Part shown: positions 38,026 to 47,653 of the stretch, one piece after another
Layout of the letters: every line of letters begins with the position of its first letter
Position numbering within the stretch: position 1 is the first letter of the stretch
DNA from: Candidatus Gemmiger stercoripullorum
Lineage (GTDB): Bacteria; Bacillota; Clostridia; Oscillospirales; Ruminococcaceae
DNA: 64,000 nucleotides
NCBI GenBank assembly: GCA_019119365.1
Contig: DWXD01000047.1
Location: 31,570-95,569, forward strand
Reading direction: 5' to 3'
The notes under the pieces: generated by a model
The model's database searches: none
Seen by the model: only the letters and a program-made list of their open reading frames with translations
What the model was told of the DNA's origin: nothing
Program-made: the position numbers and the translations under genes

Positions 38026-40283
38026 CCTTCCCTCTCCTCCGCCGCGGCGGCGATGGCCAGCTGGCCGAGGGGCAGGCCCTCGTCGCTGGGGGAGACGCGG
38101 CGGTGGGTATACACTGTGAAACCGTCGGCAGTCAGCGCGGCGGTAACGGCTTCGAGCAGGTAACGGTCGAGGAAAACGCCGCCCGAGAGCACAACCGGCA
38201 GGCGCTGTGCGTTGAGCGCGCGGCATTGGCTGCGCGCAGCGGCCACGAGCGCATCGAGAAAACCGCGCGCGATGGCGGCCCGGCTGACCCCGGCCGCACA
38301 GTCGGCCGCGATGGCGCGCACGAGCGGGCGGGTGTCCAGGCGGCGCACGCCGTCCTGTTCGTAAAACTCGACCGGATACAGGCGGCCGGGGACGTCCGGC
38401 CGGGCCAGGGCTTCGAGCCGTTCGGCCCCTTCGCCCTCATAGCTGACCGTTTCAACGCCGGTTAGCAGCGCATAGACACCGTCGAACAGGCGGCCGATGC
38501 TGCTGGCAGGCGTGCTGCGCAGCCCGCTGCGCCACAAAGCCGCCAGCGCCGCGCGCTGCTCCGCGGGCAGCGGGGCAGCGTCCGGCGGCAGCCCGGCGTC
38601 CAGCAGCAGCGCCAGCGCCAGGCGGCCGATCTGCCGCGCGGCGGCGTCCCCGCCGAGCAGCGCCACCGGCCGCACCGAGCCGACGCGCGCATAGCCGCGC
38701 AGGCTGCCGACAAGGCATTCGCCGCCCCAGACCGTGCCGTCCGCGCCGAGGCCGGTGCCGTCCCAGATCAGGCCGAAAGCCGGGCCCGCGAGCTTGTTAT
38801 CGGCCAGGCAGGCGGCCATGTGCGCCCAGTGGTGCTGCACGCGCAGCAGCGGCACACCGGCCGCGGCGGCGCGGGCTTCGGCTTCATGCGTGGAGCTGTA
38901 ATCGGGGTGGGCGTCGCAGACAAAACGGCGCGGCTCAAACGGGAAAAAGCGCAGGTAAGCCTTTAGCGCCGCGCGGTAGTGGTCGAGCGTTTCAGCGTTT
39001 TTGAGGTCGCCGATGTGCTGGCTCAAAAACGCATGGCGGCCGCGGCCGAGCGCGAACCCGGCCTTCTGCTCCGCCCCGAAGGCAAGGATGCCGTCCGCCG
39101 GGGCGGCCAGCAGCAGCGGCTGCGGCGCCCAGCCCCGGCTGCGGCGCAAAAAGTACGGCGCGCCCTGCCACAGCATCGCGACCGAATCATCGCAGCGGTT
39201 CTCGATCGGGCGGTCATGCAGAAGGAAGCCGTCGGCGACGCCATCCAGCGCGGCGAGGGCTTCCGCGTTGCCGGTCAGCACCGGGCAGCCGGGGCGGTTG
39301 GCGCTGGTCAGCACAAGCGCGTCGGGCCCGCCCGCCGTGCCGTCGGCCAGCAGCGCGTGCAGCGGGGTGTAGGGCAGCAGCACGCCAAGGCGGGCGGTGG
39401 CGCTCAGGAACCCCCAGGCGTCGGGGTCGCGCTTTTGCAGCAGCAGGATCGGCCGCCGCGGGTTTTGCAGCCAGGCGGCTTCCGCTTCGTCCAGCGTGCA
39501 GAACGTGCGGACGGCGGCAAGGTCGCGGCAGAGCACGGCCAGCGGGCGCGCCGGGCGGTGCTTGCGGCCGCGCAGGCGGGCGACGGCGGCGGCGCTGCGG
39601 GCGTCGCAGGCCAGGTGAATGCCTCCGGTCCCCTTGACGGCGACGATGCCCCCGGCCGCCAGCGCGCGCTGCGCCAGGGCGACGGGGTCGCCGGGGCAGC
39701 GGCGGCCCGCGGCGTCCAGGTAAAACGCCTGCGGCCCGCACGCCGGGCAGGCGTTGGGCTGGGCGTGGTAGCGGCGGTTTTCGATGTCTTCATACTCGGC
39801 CGCGCAGGGCGCGCACATAGCAAAGCCCGCCATGGTGGTGTTGGCGCGGTCGTAGGGCAGCGCGCGCAGGATGGAAAAGCGCGGGCCGCAGTCGGTGCAG
39901 TTGATGAACGGGTAGCGGTAGCGGCGGTTGGCAGGGTCGGCCATTTCGCGCAGGCAGGCCGCACAGGGGGCCAGGTCGGGCGCAATGAGCGTGGCCGCGG
40001 CCCCGGCCGCGCTGGGGCGGATGGCAAAGCCGCGGTAGCCCGCCGGGGCGGCGAGGTACTCGGTTTTGATCTCCTCGACAACGGCGAGCGGCGGGGCTTC
40101 GCGGCGCAGCGCCTGCACAAAGGCGGCGAGCGCCGCCGCCTGCCCTTCCAGCTCGCCTTCGACCCCGGCGGCGGTGTTGCGCACCCAGCCCGCCAGCGCA
40201 AAACGGCGCGCCAGCCGGTGCAGAAACGGGCGGAAGCCCACCCCCTGCACAATGCCGTTCACCTGCAGGCGCAGGCGTTTCAT
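37995..40283 (-). CDS. hypF: Carbamoyltransferase HypF
   Basis: Acylphosphatase N-terminus (GIVQGVGFRPFLHRLARR), zinc fingers (CAACLREM, CTDCGPRFS), VSPSDEGLPLGQ. Confidence 0.95.
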   Translation of the reverse strand: MKRLRLQVNGIVQGVGFRPFLHRLARRFALAGWVRNTAAGVEGELEGQAAALAAFVQALRREAPPLAVVEEIKTEYLAAPAGYRGFAIRPSAAGAAATLIAPDLAPCAACLREMADPANRRYRYPFINCTDCGPRFSILRALPYDRANTTMAGFAMCAPCAAEYEDIENRRYHAQPNACPACGPQAFYLDAAGRRCPGDPVALAQRALAAGGIVAVKGTGGIHLACDARSAAAVARLRGRKHRPARPLAVLCRDLAAVRTFCTLDEAEAAWLQNPRRPILLLQKRDPDAWGFLSATARLGVLLPYTPLHALLADGTAGGPDALVLTSANRPGCPVLTGNAEALAALDGVADGFLLHDRPIENRCDDSVAMLWQGAPYFLRRSRGWAPQPLLLAAPADGILAFGAEQKAGFALGRGRHAFLSQHIGDLKNAETLDHYRAALKAYLRFFPFEPRRFVCDAHPDYSSTHEAEARAAAAGVPLLRVQHHWAHMAACLADNKLAGPAFGLIWDGTGLGADGTVWGGECLVGSLRGYARVGSVRPVALLGGDAAARQIGRLALALLLDAGLPPDAAPLPAEQRAALAALWRSGLRSTPASSIGRLFDGVYALLTGVETVSYEGEGAERLEALARPDVPGRLYPVEFYEQDGVRRLDTRPLVRAIAADCAAGVSRAAIARGFLDALVAAARSQCRALNAQRLPVVLSGGVFLDRYLLEAVTAALTADGFTVYTHRRVSPSDEGLPLGQLAIAAAAEEREGENEELGMRN

Positions 40284-40936
40284 GCCAGGGCGGCGCGGAT
40301 GCGCGCGGCCAGGTGCCCGGCCAGCGCGTCCAGCCCTGCGCCGGTGCGGCTGGAGACCTCGAACTGCGGGGCTTCGGGGTTGACGCCGCGGTAATCGGCC
40401 GTGACGCGGGCGAGGTCAAAGTCAAAATACGGCAGCATATCGCACTTGTTCAGCACAAGGCAGTCGGTGTCGGTGAACATGAGCGGATATTTGGCGACCT
40501 TGTCGTCCCCTTCCGGGATGCTGAGCACGGTCAGGCGGAAGTTTTCGCCGATGTCGAACTCGGCCGGGCAGACAAGGTTGCCGATGTTTTCCACAAACAG
40601 CACGTCCAGCGCCGCGAGATCGAACTGCGGCAGGATGCGCTGGATGCTCATGGCCTCGATATGGCACGCGCCGTCGGTGTTGAGCTGGACGGCCGGGATG
40701 GCGAGCGCCGCGATCTTTTCGGCGTCGATCTGGCCGGTGATGTCGCCCTCGATGACGCCGATGGAAAACGCGCCCCGCAGGCGTTCGATCAGCCCCGTGA
40801 TCAGGCTGGTCTTGCCCGCGCCGGGGCTGCCCATCACGTTGATGAGGCAGACCCTGTTTTCGGCCAGGGTCTTGCGCACCTCGGCGCTGACGTCCTGGTT
40901 CCATTCCATGACCTGGTGCAGGACCTTGATCTCCAT
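40280..40936 (-). CDS. hypB: Hydrogenase nickel incorporation GTPase HypB
   Basis: INVMGSPGAGKTSLI; VLNKCDMLPYFDFD. Confidence 0.95.
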   Translation of the reverse strand: MEIKVLHQVMEWNQDVSAEVRKTLAENRVCLINVMGSPGAGKTSLITGLIERLRGAFSIGVIEGDITGQIDAEKIAALAIPAVQLNTDGACHIEAMSIQRILPQFDLAALDVLFVENIGNLVCPAEFDIGENFRLTVLSIPEGDDKVAKYPLMFTDTDCLVLNKCDMLPYFDFDLARVTADYRGVNPEAPQFEVSSRTGAGLDALAGHLAARIRAALA

Positions 40937-40938
40937 GT

Positions 40939-41280
40939 TCAATCGACCTCCAGACTTTCTACCGTACATTCGCGGCCGGACAGCCGCTTGAGGCGCAGCG
41001 AGCCGCACGCCGGGCACTGGATATGCCGCCGGTCGATCTCGGCGGCGGCGCCGCAGTCCCGGCATTCGACCTTGAGCGGCAGGCGGCGGGCCTCGATGCG
41101 CGCGCCTTCGGCCGCCGTGCCCTTGCCGAGCACGTCGAGGTACATCTGCACGCACTCCGGCACAACGCCGGAAAACGGCCCCAGCTCCAGCCGGATGACG
41201 CGGATGCGCTTTGCCCCCTGCGCCGCGGCCGCGCGCAGCGAAATGTCCAGAATGTTCTGCGTGATGCTCAGCTCGTGCAC
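40939..41280 (-). CDS. hypA: Hydrogenase nickel metallochaperone HypA (GTG start)
   Basis: (M)HELSITQNILDISL; zinc motif CRDCG...CPACGS. Confidence 0.93.
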   Translation of the reverse strand: MHELSITQNILDISLRAAAAQGAKRIRVIRLELGPFSGVVPECVQMYLDVLGKGTAAEGARIEARRLPLKVECRDCGAAAEIDRRHIQCPACGSLRLKRLSGRECTVESLEVD

Positions 41281-41421
41281 GGCCGCCGCCCCCTTTTGCT
41301 GCGTTTCCAACAGCTATTGTAGCACCAACCGCCGCGAAATTCCAGCGCCCGCCGGAATTTGTTAAAAAATTGGCAGGCCGCCTTCAAACCGGCCGTTTTT
41401 TGGCGAAAAGCGCAAATTTTG

Positions 41422-41487
41422 CCCGGGTGTTTTTGGTGAAAACGCCCGGGTATTGTCCTTGTCTTTCGCAAAAAACGGGACTATAAT
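41422..41487 (+). promoter_or_regulatory. ech operon promoter with upstream palindrome
   Basis: TTGTCT (41459-41464), 17 bp, TATAAT (41482-41487); CCCGGGTGTTTT-TGGTG-AAAACGCCCGGG at 41422-41450. Confidence 0.65.
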
Positions 41488-41543
41488 AGATGCTGGAAAT
41501 TTTTCGTCCGCCGTTTTGTGCGGGGAGGAAGGAGCCTGTGGGT

Positions 41544-43451
41544 ATGGCAAACATTCCCTTTTGGATCGTCCCGTGCCTGATCCTGTGGCCGGTGGCGGCC
41601 GCGGCGGTCATGCCGTTTTTGCGGGACCGCCGCGTGCGCAGCGCCGCCGTATACCTGGCTGCGGGCGGCGTGATGGCGCTGGCCGCCGCGCTGCTGGGGC
41701 TGTGGCTGGGGGCCGGCGCGCCGGTCATGACGCTGTATGCCGGGACCGAAGCCGTCGACCACCTGATGACGGCCGGGGAGCTGTTCCTGATGGCGCTGAT
41801 CGTGGTGCTGTGCATCCGGCACCGGCAGTACCCGGTGATCCTGCTTTCGGTGGGGCAGACCGGGCTGCTGCTGTGGTCGGAGACGAACCACCCGGTCCCG
41901 GCGGCCTTCCACATGCAGATCGACTGCCTGACCATGCTGATGTGCACGATCGCCGCGTTTGTGGGCGGGTTTATCTGCATCTATGCGGTGGGCTACATGA
42001 AAGCCTACCACGAGCACCACACCGAATACGCCGACCGCAGCGGGTTCTTTTTCTCGATGCTGTTTTTGTTTTTGGGCGCAATGTTCGGGCTGGTGCTTTC
42101 CGAAAACCTTGTCTGGATGTACTTTTTCTGGGAGATCACGAGCGTTGTCTCCTTTTTGCTCATCGGCTACACCCGCACCGAGGAAGCCGTGCACAACAGC
42201 TTCCGCGCGCTGTGGATGAACCTGCTGGGCGGGCTTGGCTTTGCGATTGCGATCGCCGTGGCGGCCGCCACAGCCGGGACCGTGCAGCTGGGCGAGGTCG
42301 TGGCGGCCGGGGCGGTGATCCCGGTGGCGCTGCTGGCGGTGGCCGGGCTGACCAAGTCGGCGCAGCTGCCGTTTTCTTCCTGGCTGCTGGGCGCGATGGT
42401 GGCCCCGACGCCCTCGAGCGCGCTGCTGCACAGCGCGACGATGGTCAAGGCGGGCGTTTACCTGCTGATCCGCCTGGCCCCGGCGCTGGCCGGGACGGCC
42501 ACCGGCATGACGGTGGCGTTCATCGGCGGCTTTACGTTCATTGCCGCCAGCATGATGGCCATTGCCCAGAACGACGGCAAGAAGGTGCTGGCGTTTTCGA
42601 CGGTGTCCAACCTGGGGCTGATCGTGGCCTGCGCGGGCATCGGCGCGGAGGAGACCATCTGGGCCGCCGTGCTGCTGATGATCTTCCACTCGGTCAGCAA
42701 ATCGATGCTGTTCCAGGCGGTCGGTTCGATCGAAAACTGCCTGGGCAGCCGGGACATCGAGTCGATGCACGGGCTGCTGCTGCGCCTGCCGGCGCTGACC
42801 TACATCATGGGCGTGGGCATTGCGGGCATGTACCTGGCGCCGTTCGGCATGCTGATCTCCAAGTGGGTGGCGCTGCGCGCCTTTGTGGACGCCGACAACT
42901 ACCTGCTGGTTATCTTTATCGCTTACGGCAGCGCGACGACGATGCTGTACTGGGCCAAGTGGCTGTGCAAGCTGGTGGCGCTGCACCGCACCAAGGAGGT
43001 CGTGCATGATGTGACCCGGCGCGACCAGTATCTTTCGATGCTGGTGCATGCGGGCTGCACGCTGCTTTTGTGCCTTTTGTTCCCGCTGCTGGCGAAAAAC
43101 GTCGTCGACCCCATCATCATGGAGCTGTTCGGCGAAGCGCACGACGTGCTTTCGATGAGCGTGCTGACGACGATGGCGGTCATGCTGGTCAGCGTCATCT
43201 TTGTGCCGGCGCTGATGTTCCTGATCACGCGGTCGGCCCGCTCCCAGATTGTGCCGATCTATATGGGCGGCGCGAACGAGGGCGACAACACCTATTTTGT
43301 CAACAGCTACGGCGAGCCCGAGCACCTGTACCTGAGCAACTGGTACCTGCGGTTTGAGTTCGGCATGCGGCGGCTGATGCGCCCGTCGGTCATTGTGGCC
43401 ACCGGCGTGCTGGTCGTCATGCTTTGTGTGATCATAGGGGGTGCGGTGTGA
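41544..43451 (+). CDS. echA: Ech-type hydrogenase antiporter-like subunit (EchA/NuoL-like)
   Basis: ENLVWMYFFWEITSVVSFLLIGYTRTEEA; KSAQLPFSSWLLGAMVAPTPSSALLHSATMVKAGVYL. Confidence 0.9.
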   Translation: MANIPFWIVPCLILWPVAAAAVMPFLRDRRVRSAAVYLAAGGVMALAAALLGLWLGAGAPVMTLYAGTEAVDHLMTAGELFLMALIVVLCIRHRQYPVILLSVGQTGLLLWSETNHPVPAAFHMQIDCLTMLMCTIAAFVGGFICIYAVGYMKAYHEHHTEYADRSGFFFSMLFLFLGAMFGLVLSENLVWMYFFWEITSVVSFLLIGYTRTEEAVHNSFRALWMNLLGGLGFAIAIAVAAATAGTVQLGEVVAAGAVIPVALLAVAGLTKSAQLPFSSWLLGAMVAPTPSSALLHSATMVKAGVYLLIRLAPALAGTATGMTVAFIGGFTFIAASMMAIAQNDGKKVLAFSTVSNLGLIVACAGIGAEETIWAAVLLMIFHSVSKSMLFQAVGSIENCLGSRDIESMHGLLLRLPALTYIMGVGIAGMYLAPFGMLISKWVALRAFVDADNYLLVIFIAYGSATTMLYWAKWLCKLVALHRTKEVVHDVTRRDQYLSMLVHAGCTLLLCLLFPLLAKNVVDPIIMELFGEAHDVLSMSVLTTMAVMLVSVIFVPALMFLITRSARSQIVPIYMGGANEGDNTYFVNSYGEPEHLYLSNWYLRFEFGMRRLMRPSVIVATGVLVVMLCVIIGGAV

Positions 43452-44314
43452 TGCTGCCTGTTGTTTCGGTCATTGCCTACCTGGTGCTGGCCCCGGCCGC
43501 CGGCGTGCTGCTGGACGGGCTGGACCGCAAAATTTCCGCCCGCATGCAGGGCCGCGCGGGCCCGCCGCTGCTGCAGCCGTATTACGACCTGTGCAAGCTG
43601 TTCTCCAAGCAGATGATCGCGGTCAACCGCGTGCAGGTGCTGCTGAACCTGAGCTATCTTGTGTTCCTTGCTATTGCGGGCGCGATGCTGTTCGCGGGGG
43701 CGGACATCCTCATGTGCACGTTTTTGCTTTCGACGGCCGACATGTTCCTGGTCATGGCCGCCTCCTGCGATTCCTCGCCGTTTTCGACGCTGGGCGCGGG
43801 GCGCGAGATGATCCAGATGATGGCCTACGAGCCGCTGGTGCTGCTGATGGCGGTGGGCTTTTATCTGGCGACCGGCACCTTCCATGTCGGCGAGATCATC
43901 CAGGCCCCCACCTGCGCCGTGGCGCTGATGCCGGGCTTTCTGCTGGGCTTTATCTTCATCACGGCCATCAAACTGCGCAAGTCGCCGTTTGACCTTTCGA
44001 CCAGCCACCACGCCCACCAGGAGATGGTCAAGGGCATCACGACCGAGATGTCCGGCCCGGCGCTGGGCATCGTCAACGTGGCCGAATATTACGAGATCGT
44101 GCTGATGCTGGGCATCGTGGCGCTGTTTTTCCTCAACCGCCACTGGTGGAGCTGGCCGCTGGCCATCGCCGCCTGCCTGTTCGTGTATTTTCTCGAAATT
44201 TTGTGGGACAACGTCAGCGCCCGCGTCAAGTGGGACACGCTGCTGAACAGCTGCTGGGTCGCCACGCTGCTGACCGGCGGGCTCAACGGGCTGATCCTGA
44301 TGTTCGTACACTGA
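43451..44314 (+). CDS. echB: Ech-type hydrogenase membrane subunit (EchB/NuoH-like)
   Basis: GLDRKISARMQGRAGPPLLQPYYDLCKLFSK; FDLSTSHHAHQEMVKG. Confidence 0.92.
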   Translation: MLPVVSVIAYLVLAPAAGVLLDGLDRKISARMQGRAGPPLLQPYYDLCKLFSKQMIAVNRVQVLLNLSYLVFLAIAGAMLFAGADILMCTFLLSTADMFLVMAASCDSSPFSTLGAGREMIQMMAYEPLVLLMAVGFYLATGTFHVGEIIQAPTCAVALMPGFLLGFIFITAIKLRKSPFDLSTSHHAHQEMVKGITTEMSGPALGIVNVAEYYEIVLMLGIVALFFLNRHWWSWPLAIAACLFVYFLEILWDNVSARVKWDTLLNSCWVATLLTGGLNGLILMFVH

Positions 44315-44333
44315 AAGAAGGGAGACGAGCGCA

Positions 44334-44774
44334 ATGGCAAAACTGGCAAAGTCCCCCTGGCTGCTGCACTACGACGGCAGCAGCTGCAACGGGTGCGACA
44401 TCGAGGTGCTGGCCTGCACCACGCCGATGTATGACATCGAGCGTTTCGGCATCATCAACACCGGCGACCCGTTCCAGGCCGATATCCTGCTGATCACCGG
44501 CGGCATCAACCACCAGAGCGAGTCGGTCGTCAAACAGATCTACAGCCAGATGCCCAACCCCAAGGTCGTGGTGGCCGTGGGCATCTGCGCGTGCACGGGC
44601 GGCGTGTTCAAGGAATGTTACAACATCAAGGGCGGCGCGGACACCGTGATCCCGGTGGATGTGTATGTGCCCGGGTGCGCCGCGCGGCCGCAGGCCATCA
44701 TTGACGGCGTGGTCAAGGCGCTGGAGATTTTGCAGAAGAAACGCGAAGATTTTGAAGCGCAGCGCAGAAAGTAA
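44334..44774 (+). CDS. echC: Ech-type hydrogenase small subunit (EchC/NuoB-like)
   Basis: YDGSSCNGCDIEVLACTTP; GICACTGGVF; VPGCAARP. Confidence 0.93.
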   Translation: MAKLAKSPWLLHYDGSSCNGCDIEVLACTTPMYDIERFGIINTGDPFQADILLITGGINHQSESVVKQIYSQMPNPKVVVAVGICACTGGVFKECYNIKGGADTVIPVDVYVPGCAARPQAIIDGVVKALEILQKKREDFEAQRRK

Positions 44775-44787
44775 GGAGGAGTGCGGC

Positions 44788-45150
44788 ATGCCAAACCAAG
44801 CACAAGAGCCCCGCAACACGATCGAGCCGGTCCAGCCGGAGGATTTCCTGCCTGCGGTCATCCACTGCAAGATGCAGGCCTGGCGGCTGGTGCAGCTGTG
44901 CGCGACCCGCCTGCCCGGCCAGTATGAGCTGAGCTATTCCTTTGCCAAGGGCCTCAACCTGCGCACGCTGCGCCTGGTGGTGAACGAGGACGCGAACGTG
45001 CCCAGCATCACCCAGATTTACCCCGGCGCGTTTTTGCAGGAAAACGAGATGGCCGAGCTGTTCGGCGTGCGCGTGACCGATATGAGCCAGGACTATCACC
45101 AGCGGCTCTACCGCATCGCGCGCGAGACGCCGTTCAAGGAAAAGGGGTGA
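44788..45150 (+). CDS. echD: Ech-type hydrogenase subunit (EchD/NuoC-like)
   Basis: Position plus IYPGAFLQENEMAELFGVRVTD. Confidence 0.85.
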   Translation: MPNQAQEPRNTIEPVQPEDFLPAVIHCKMQAWRLVQLCATRLPGQYELSYSFAKGLNLRTLRLVVNEDANVPSITQIYPGAFLQENEMAELFGVRVTDMSQDYHQRLYRIARETPFKEKG

Positions 45151-45157
45151 GCGAAAG

Positions 45158-46237
45158 ATGGCCAAACGAAGCATCGTACCTTTCGGCCCGCAGCATCCGG
45201 TGCTGCCCGAGCCCGTCCACCTGGACCTTGTGCTGGAAGACGAGGTCGTGGTCGGGGCCGTGCCCAGCATCGGCTTTGTGCACCGCGGGCTGGAAAAGCT
45301 CGTGGAGACAAAAGATTTTAAAGAATATGTCTATATTGCCGAGCGCGTGTGCGGCATCTGCAGCTTTGGGCACGGCATGGGCTACTGCCAGAGCGTGGAG
45401 CACATCATGGGCGTTGAGGTCCCGCGCCGCGCCGCGTACCTGCGCACGATCTGGATGGAGATGAGCCGCATCCACAGCCACCTGCTCTGGCTCGGCCTGC
45501 TGGCCGACGCCATGGGCTTTGAAAGCCTGTTCATGCAGAGCTGGCGGCTGCGCGAAAAGATTTTGGATATGTTCGACGCCACGACCGGCGGGCGCATCAT
45601 CTTTTCGGTCAACTGTGTCGGCGGCGTGCTCAAGGATATGGACAGCGGCATGCTGGCCCGCCTGGTCGATACGCTCAACGACATCGAGCGCGAGCTGCGC
45701 CCGCTGGCGGATACCTTTTTGCAGGATTACACGGTCGGCACCCGCCTGGTGGGCCTGGGCGTGCTCAAGGCCGAAGACGCCACGCTGGCCGGGGCCGTGG
45801 GCCCGATGCTGCGCGCGAGCGGCGTCGCCTATGACGCGCGCATGCTGGGCTATGCGGCGTATGGCGACCTTGACTTTGCGCCGGTCACGGCGGAGGCGGG
45901 CGACTCCTACGCGCGCTGCGAGGTGCGCATCCGGGAGATCTACCAGTCGATCGGCCTGATCCGCCAGGCTGTGCAGAAGATCCCCGAAGGGCCGATCGCC
46001 GTGCCGGTCAAGGGGAACCCGAACGGCGAGCATTTCATGCGCATCGAACAGCCGCGCGGCGAAGCCGTCTATTATGTCAAGGGCAGCGGCTCCAAGTTCA
46101 TTGACCGTTTCCGCCTGCGCACGCCGACGACCAGCAACATCCCGCCGATGCTGGACATGCTCAAGGGCTGCCAGCTGGCCGACGTACCGCTGCTGATCCT
46201 GACCATCGACCCCTGCATCAGCTGTACCGAGAGGTGA
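45158..46237 (+). CDS. echE: Ech-type [NiFe]-hydrogenase large subunit (EchE)
   Basis: RVCGICSFGHGMGYC (L1) and C-terminal DPCISCTER (L2). Confidence 0.95.
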   Translation: MAKRSIVPFGPQHPVLPEPVHLDLVLEDEVVVGAVPSIGFVHRGLEKLVETKDFKEYVYIAERVCGICSFGHGMGYCQSVEHIMGVEVPRRAAYLRTIWMEMSRIHSHLLWLGLLADAMGFESLFMQSWRLREKILDMFDATTGGRIIFSVNCVGGVLKDMDSGMLARLVDTLNDIERELRPLADTFLQDYTVGTRLVGLGVLKAEDATLAGAVGPMLRASGVAYDARMLGYAAYGDLDFAPVTAEAGDSYARCEVRIREIYQSIGLIRQAVQKIPEGPIAVPVKGNPNGEHFMRIEQPRGEAVYYVKGSGSKFIDRFRLRTPTTSNIPPMLDMLKGCQLADVPLLILTIDPCISCTER

Positions 46238-46241
46238 GACC

Positions 46242-46799
46242 ATGCGACCGACCCGAATCTTTCCGTTCGCCCAGACGGCGCTGCAGAACCTTTTCCGCAA
46301 ACCGGTGACGACGGCCTACCCGTTCGCCCCAGCCCAATACCCCGAGCGCATGCGCGGCCATGTGGAGATCGACATTGAAAAATGCATCAGCTGCGGGCTG
46401 TGCGCGCGCAGCTGCCCGCCCGGCGCGCTGACCGTCGACCGCGCGGCCCGCACCTGGACCATCAACCGGTTCGACTGCGTGCAGTGCGGCAGCTGCGTCA
46501 ACAGCTGCCCCAAAAAATGCCTGCGCCTCGTGCCCGGCTACACAACGCCGGACACGGCCAAACACAGCGAGACCTTCACCCGCCCGGCCCCGCCGGAAAG
46601 CGACGCCCCGGCCGCGGGCGGCCACCCGGTCAACGACCCGGACAAATGCGTGTACTGTACGCTGTGCGCCAAAAAATGCCCGCAGCAGGCCATCACGGTC
46701 GACCGCGCCGCCAAAACCTGGGCGCTTGACGCCGAAGCCTGCGTCGGCTGCGGCCTGTGCGCGGCCTCCTGCCCCAAAAAGTGCCTGACAATGGAATGA
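46242..46799 (+). CDS. echF: Ech-type hydrogenase polyferredoxin subunit (EchF) with four [4Fe-4S] motifs
   Basis: CISCGLCARSCPP, CVQCGSCVNSCPK, CVYCTLCAKKCPQ, CVGCGLCAASCPK. Confidence 0.9.
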   Translation: MRPTRIFPFAQTALQNLFRKPVTTAYPFAPAQYPERMRGHVEIDIEKCISCGLCARSCPPGALTVDRAARTWTINRFDCVQCGSCVNSCPKKCLRLVPGYTTPDTAKHSETFTRPAPPESDAPAAGGHPVNDPDKCVYCTLCAKKCPQQAITVDRAAKTWALDAEACVGCGLCAASCPKKCLTME

Positions 46800-46805
46800 C
46801 GACGC

Positions 46806-46845
46806 CCGCCCCCGCCGGTCAAAACCGGCGGGGGCGGCTTTTTGG
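46806..46845 (+). terminator. Terminator of the ech operon
   Basis: 14-bp stem CCGCCCCCGCCGGT-CAAA-ACCGGCGGGGGCGG followed by CTTTTT. Confidence 0.85.
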
Positions 46846-46853
46846 GGGCGCGG

Positions 46854-47432
46854 TCATTCGGTCGGGAACACGCTTTCATCCAGCACTTCGGCGGCGGTCT
46901 CGGCGGCTTCGCTTTCCGGCGCGGGCGTCTGCTGCGCCGCAAGCGCCGCGGCGCCTTCGGCGGCGGCCGTGACCAGGCCGGTCACGGCGCCGGAAGGCTT
47001 TGCCAGCAGGTAAGCGCCGACCGGCCTGGTCTTATACACCAGCAGCACGCAGTAGGTGTCGTTCTCACCGTCCGAAAGCTGCGGGCACAGCGCGGTCCAC
47101 TTTTCCACCGTCTTGCCCTTGCAGGCCGCCAGCGACAGGCCGCTCTCCCCCACCACCTGGTCAAAGGCGGCAAAGCTGTCGTCCCACTTTTTGGGTACCT
47201 TGACCTTGTCGACCGCCGCCGTGGCAAGGTCCACCTCAAAGCCATAGCCGGTGAAATACCCGGCAATGTCCTGCGTCGTCTCGATGACCGTCGTACCGGC
47301 CGCGGCGGCCGTGGGCGCCGCAGCGCCCGCAAAACGCACAGCCGCCGTGACCGTGCCCGCCAGGCAGGCCGTGCACAGCGCCAGCGCCCCCGCCCGGCGC
47401 AGCCTGGGTTTGGTCAGCGTAAACAAAAACAT
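46854..47432 (-). CDS. DUF4830-like secreted/membrane protein of unknown function
   Basis: N-terminal signal/transmembrane segment; IAGYFTGYGFEVD...VKVPKKWDDSFAAFDQVVGESGLSLAACKGKTVEKWT. Confidence 0.6.
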   Translation of the reverse strand: MFLFTLTKPRLRRAGALALCTACLAGTVTAAVRFAGAAAPTAAAAGTTVIETTQDIAGYFTGYGFEVDLATAAVDKVKVPKKWDDSFAAFDQVVGESGLSLAACKGKTVEKWTALCPQLSDGENDTYCVLLVYKTRPVGAYLLAKPSGAVTGLVTAAAEGAAALAAQQTPAPESEAAETAAEVLDESVFPTE

Positions 47433-47653
47433 GGCAGAGCCCCCTTTGCATCCTGTTGCTCGTATGGCCCAACGATATGCGCACCGGCGCGGTCTTATGC
47501 CGGTTTTGCCGCCTGGCGGGGCGCGCGCATGTTTTTTTAAAAAACTTTCACAAATCTCCCACCTGTGCGGCGTATTATGGTATCATAGAATCGAGGCGGC
47601 AGGGGCTGCGGCCCCGCGCAGGCTGTGCAAAGAGCTTGGGAGGTATGTTGAGC

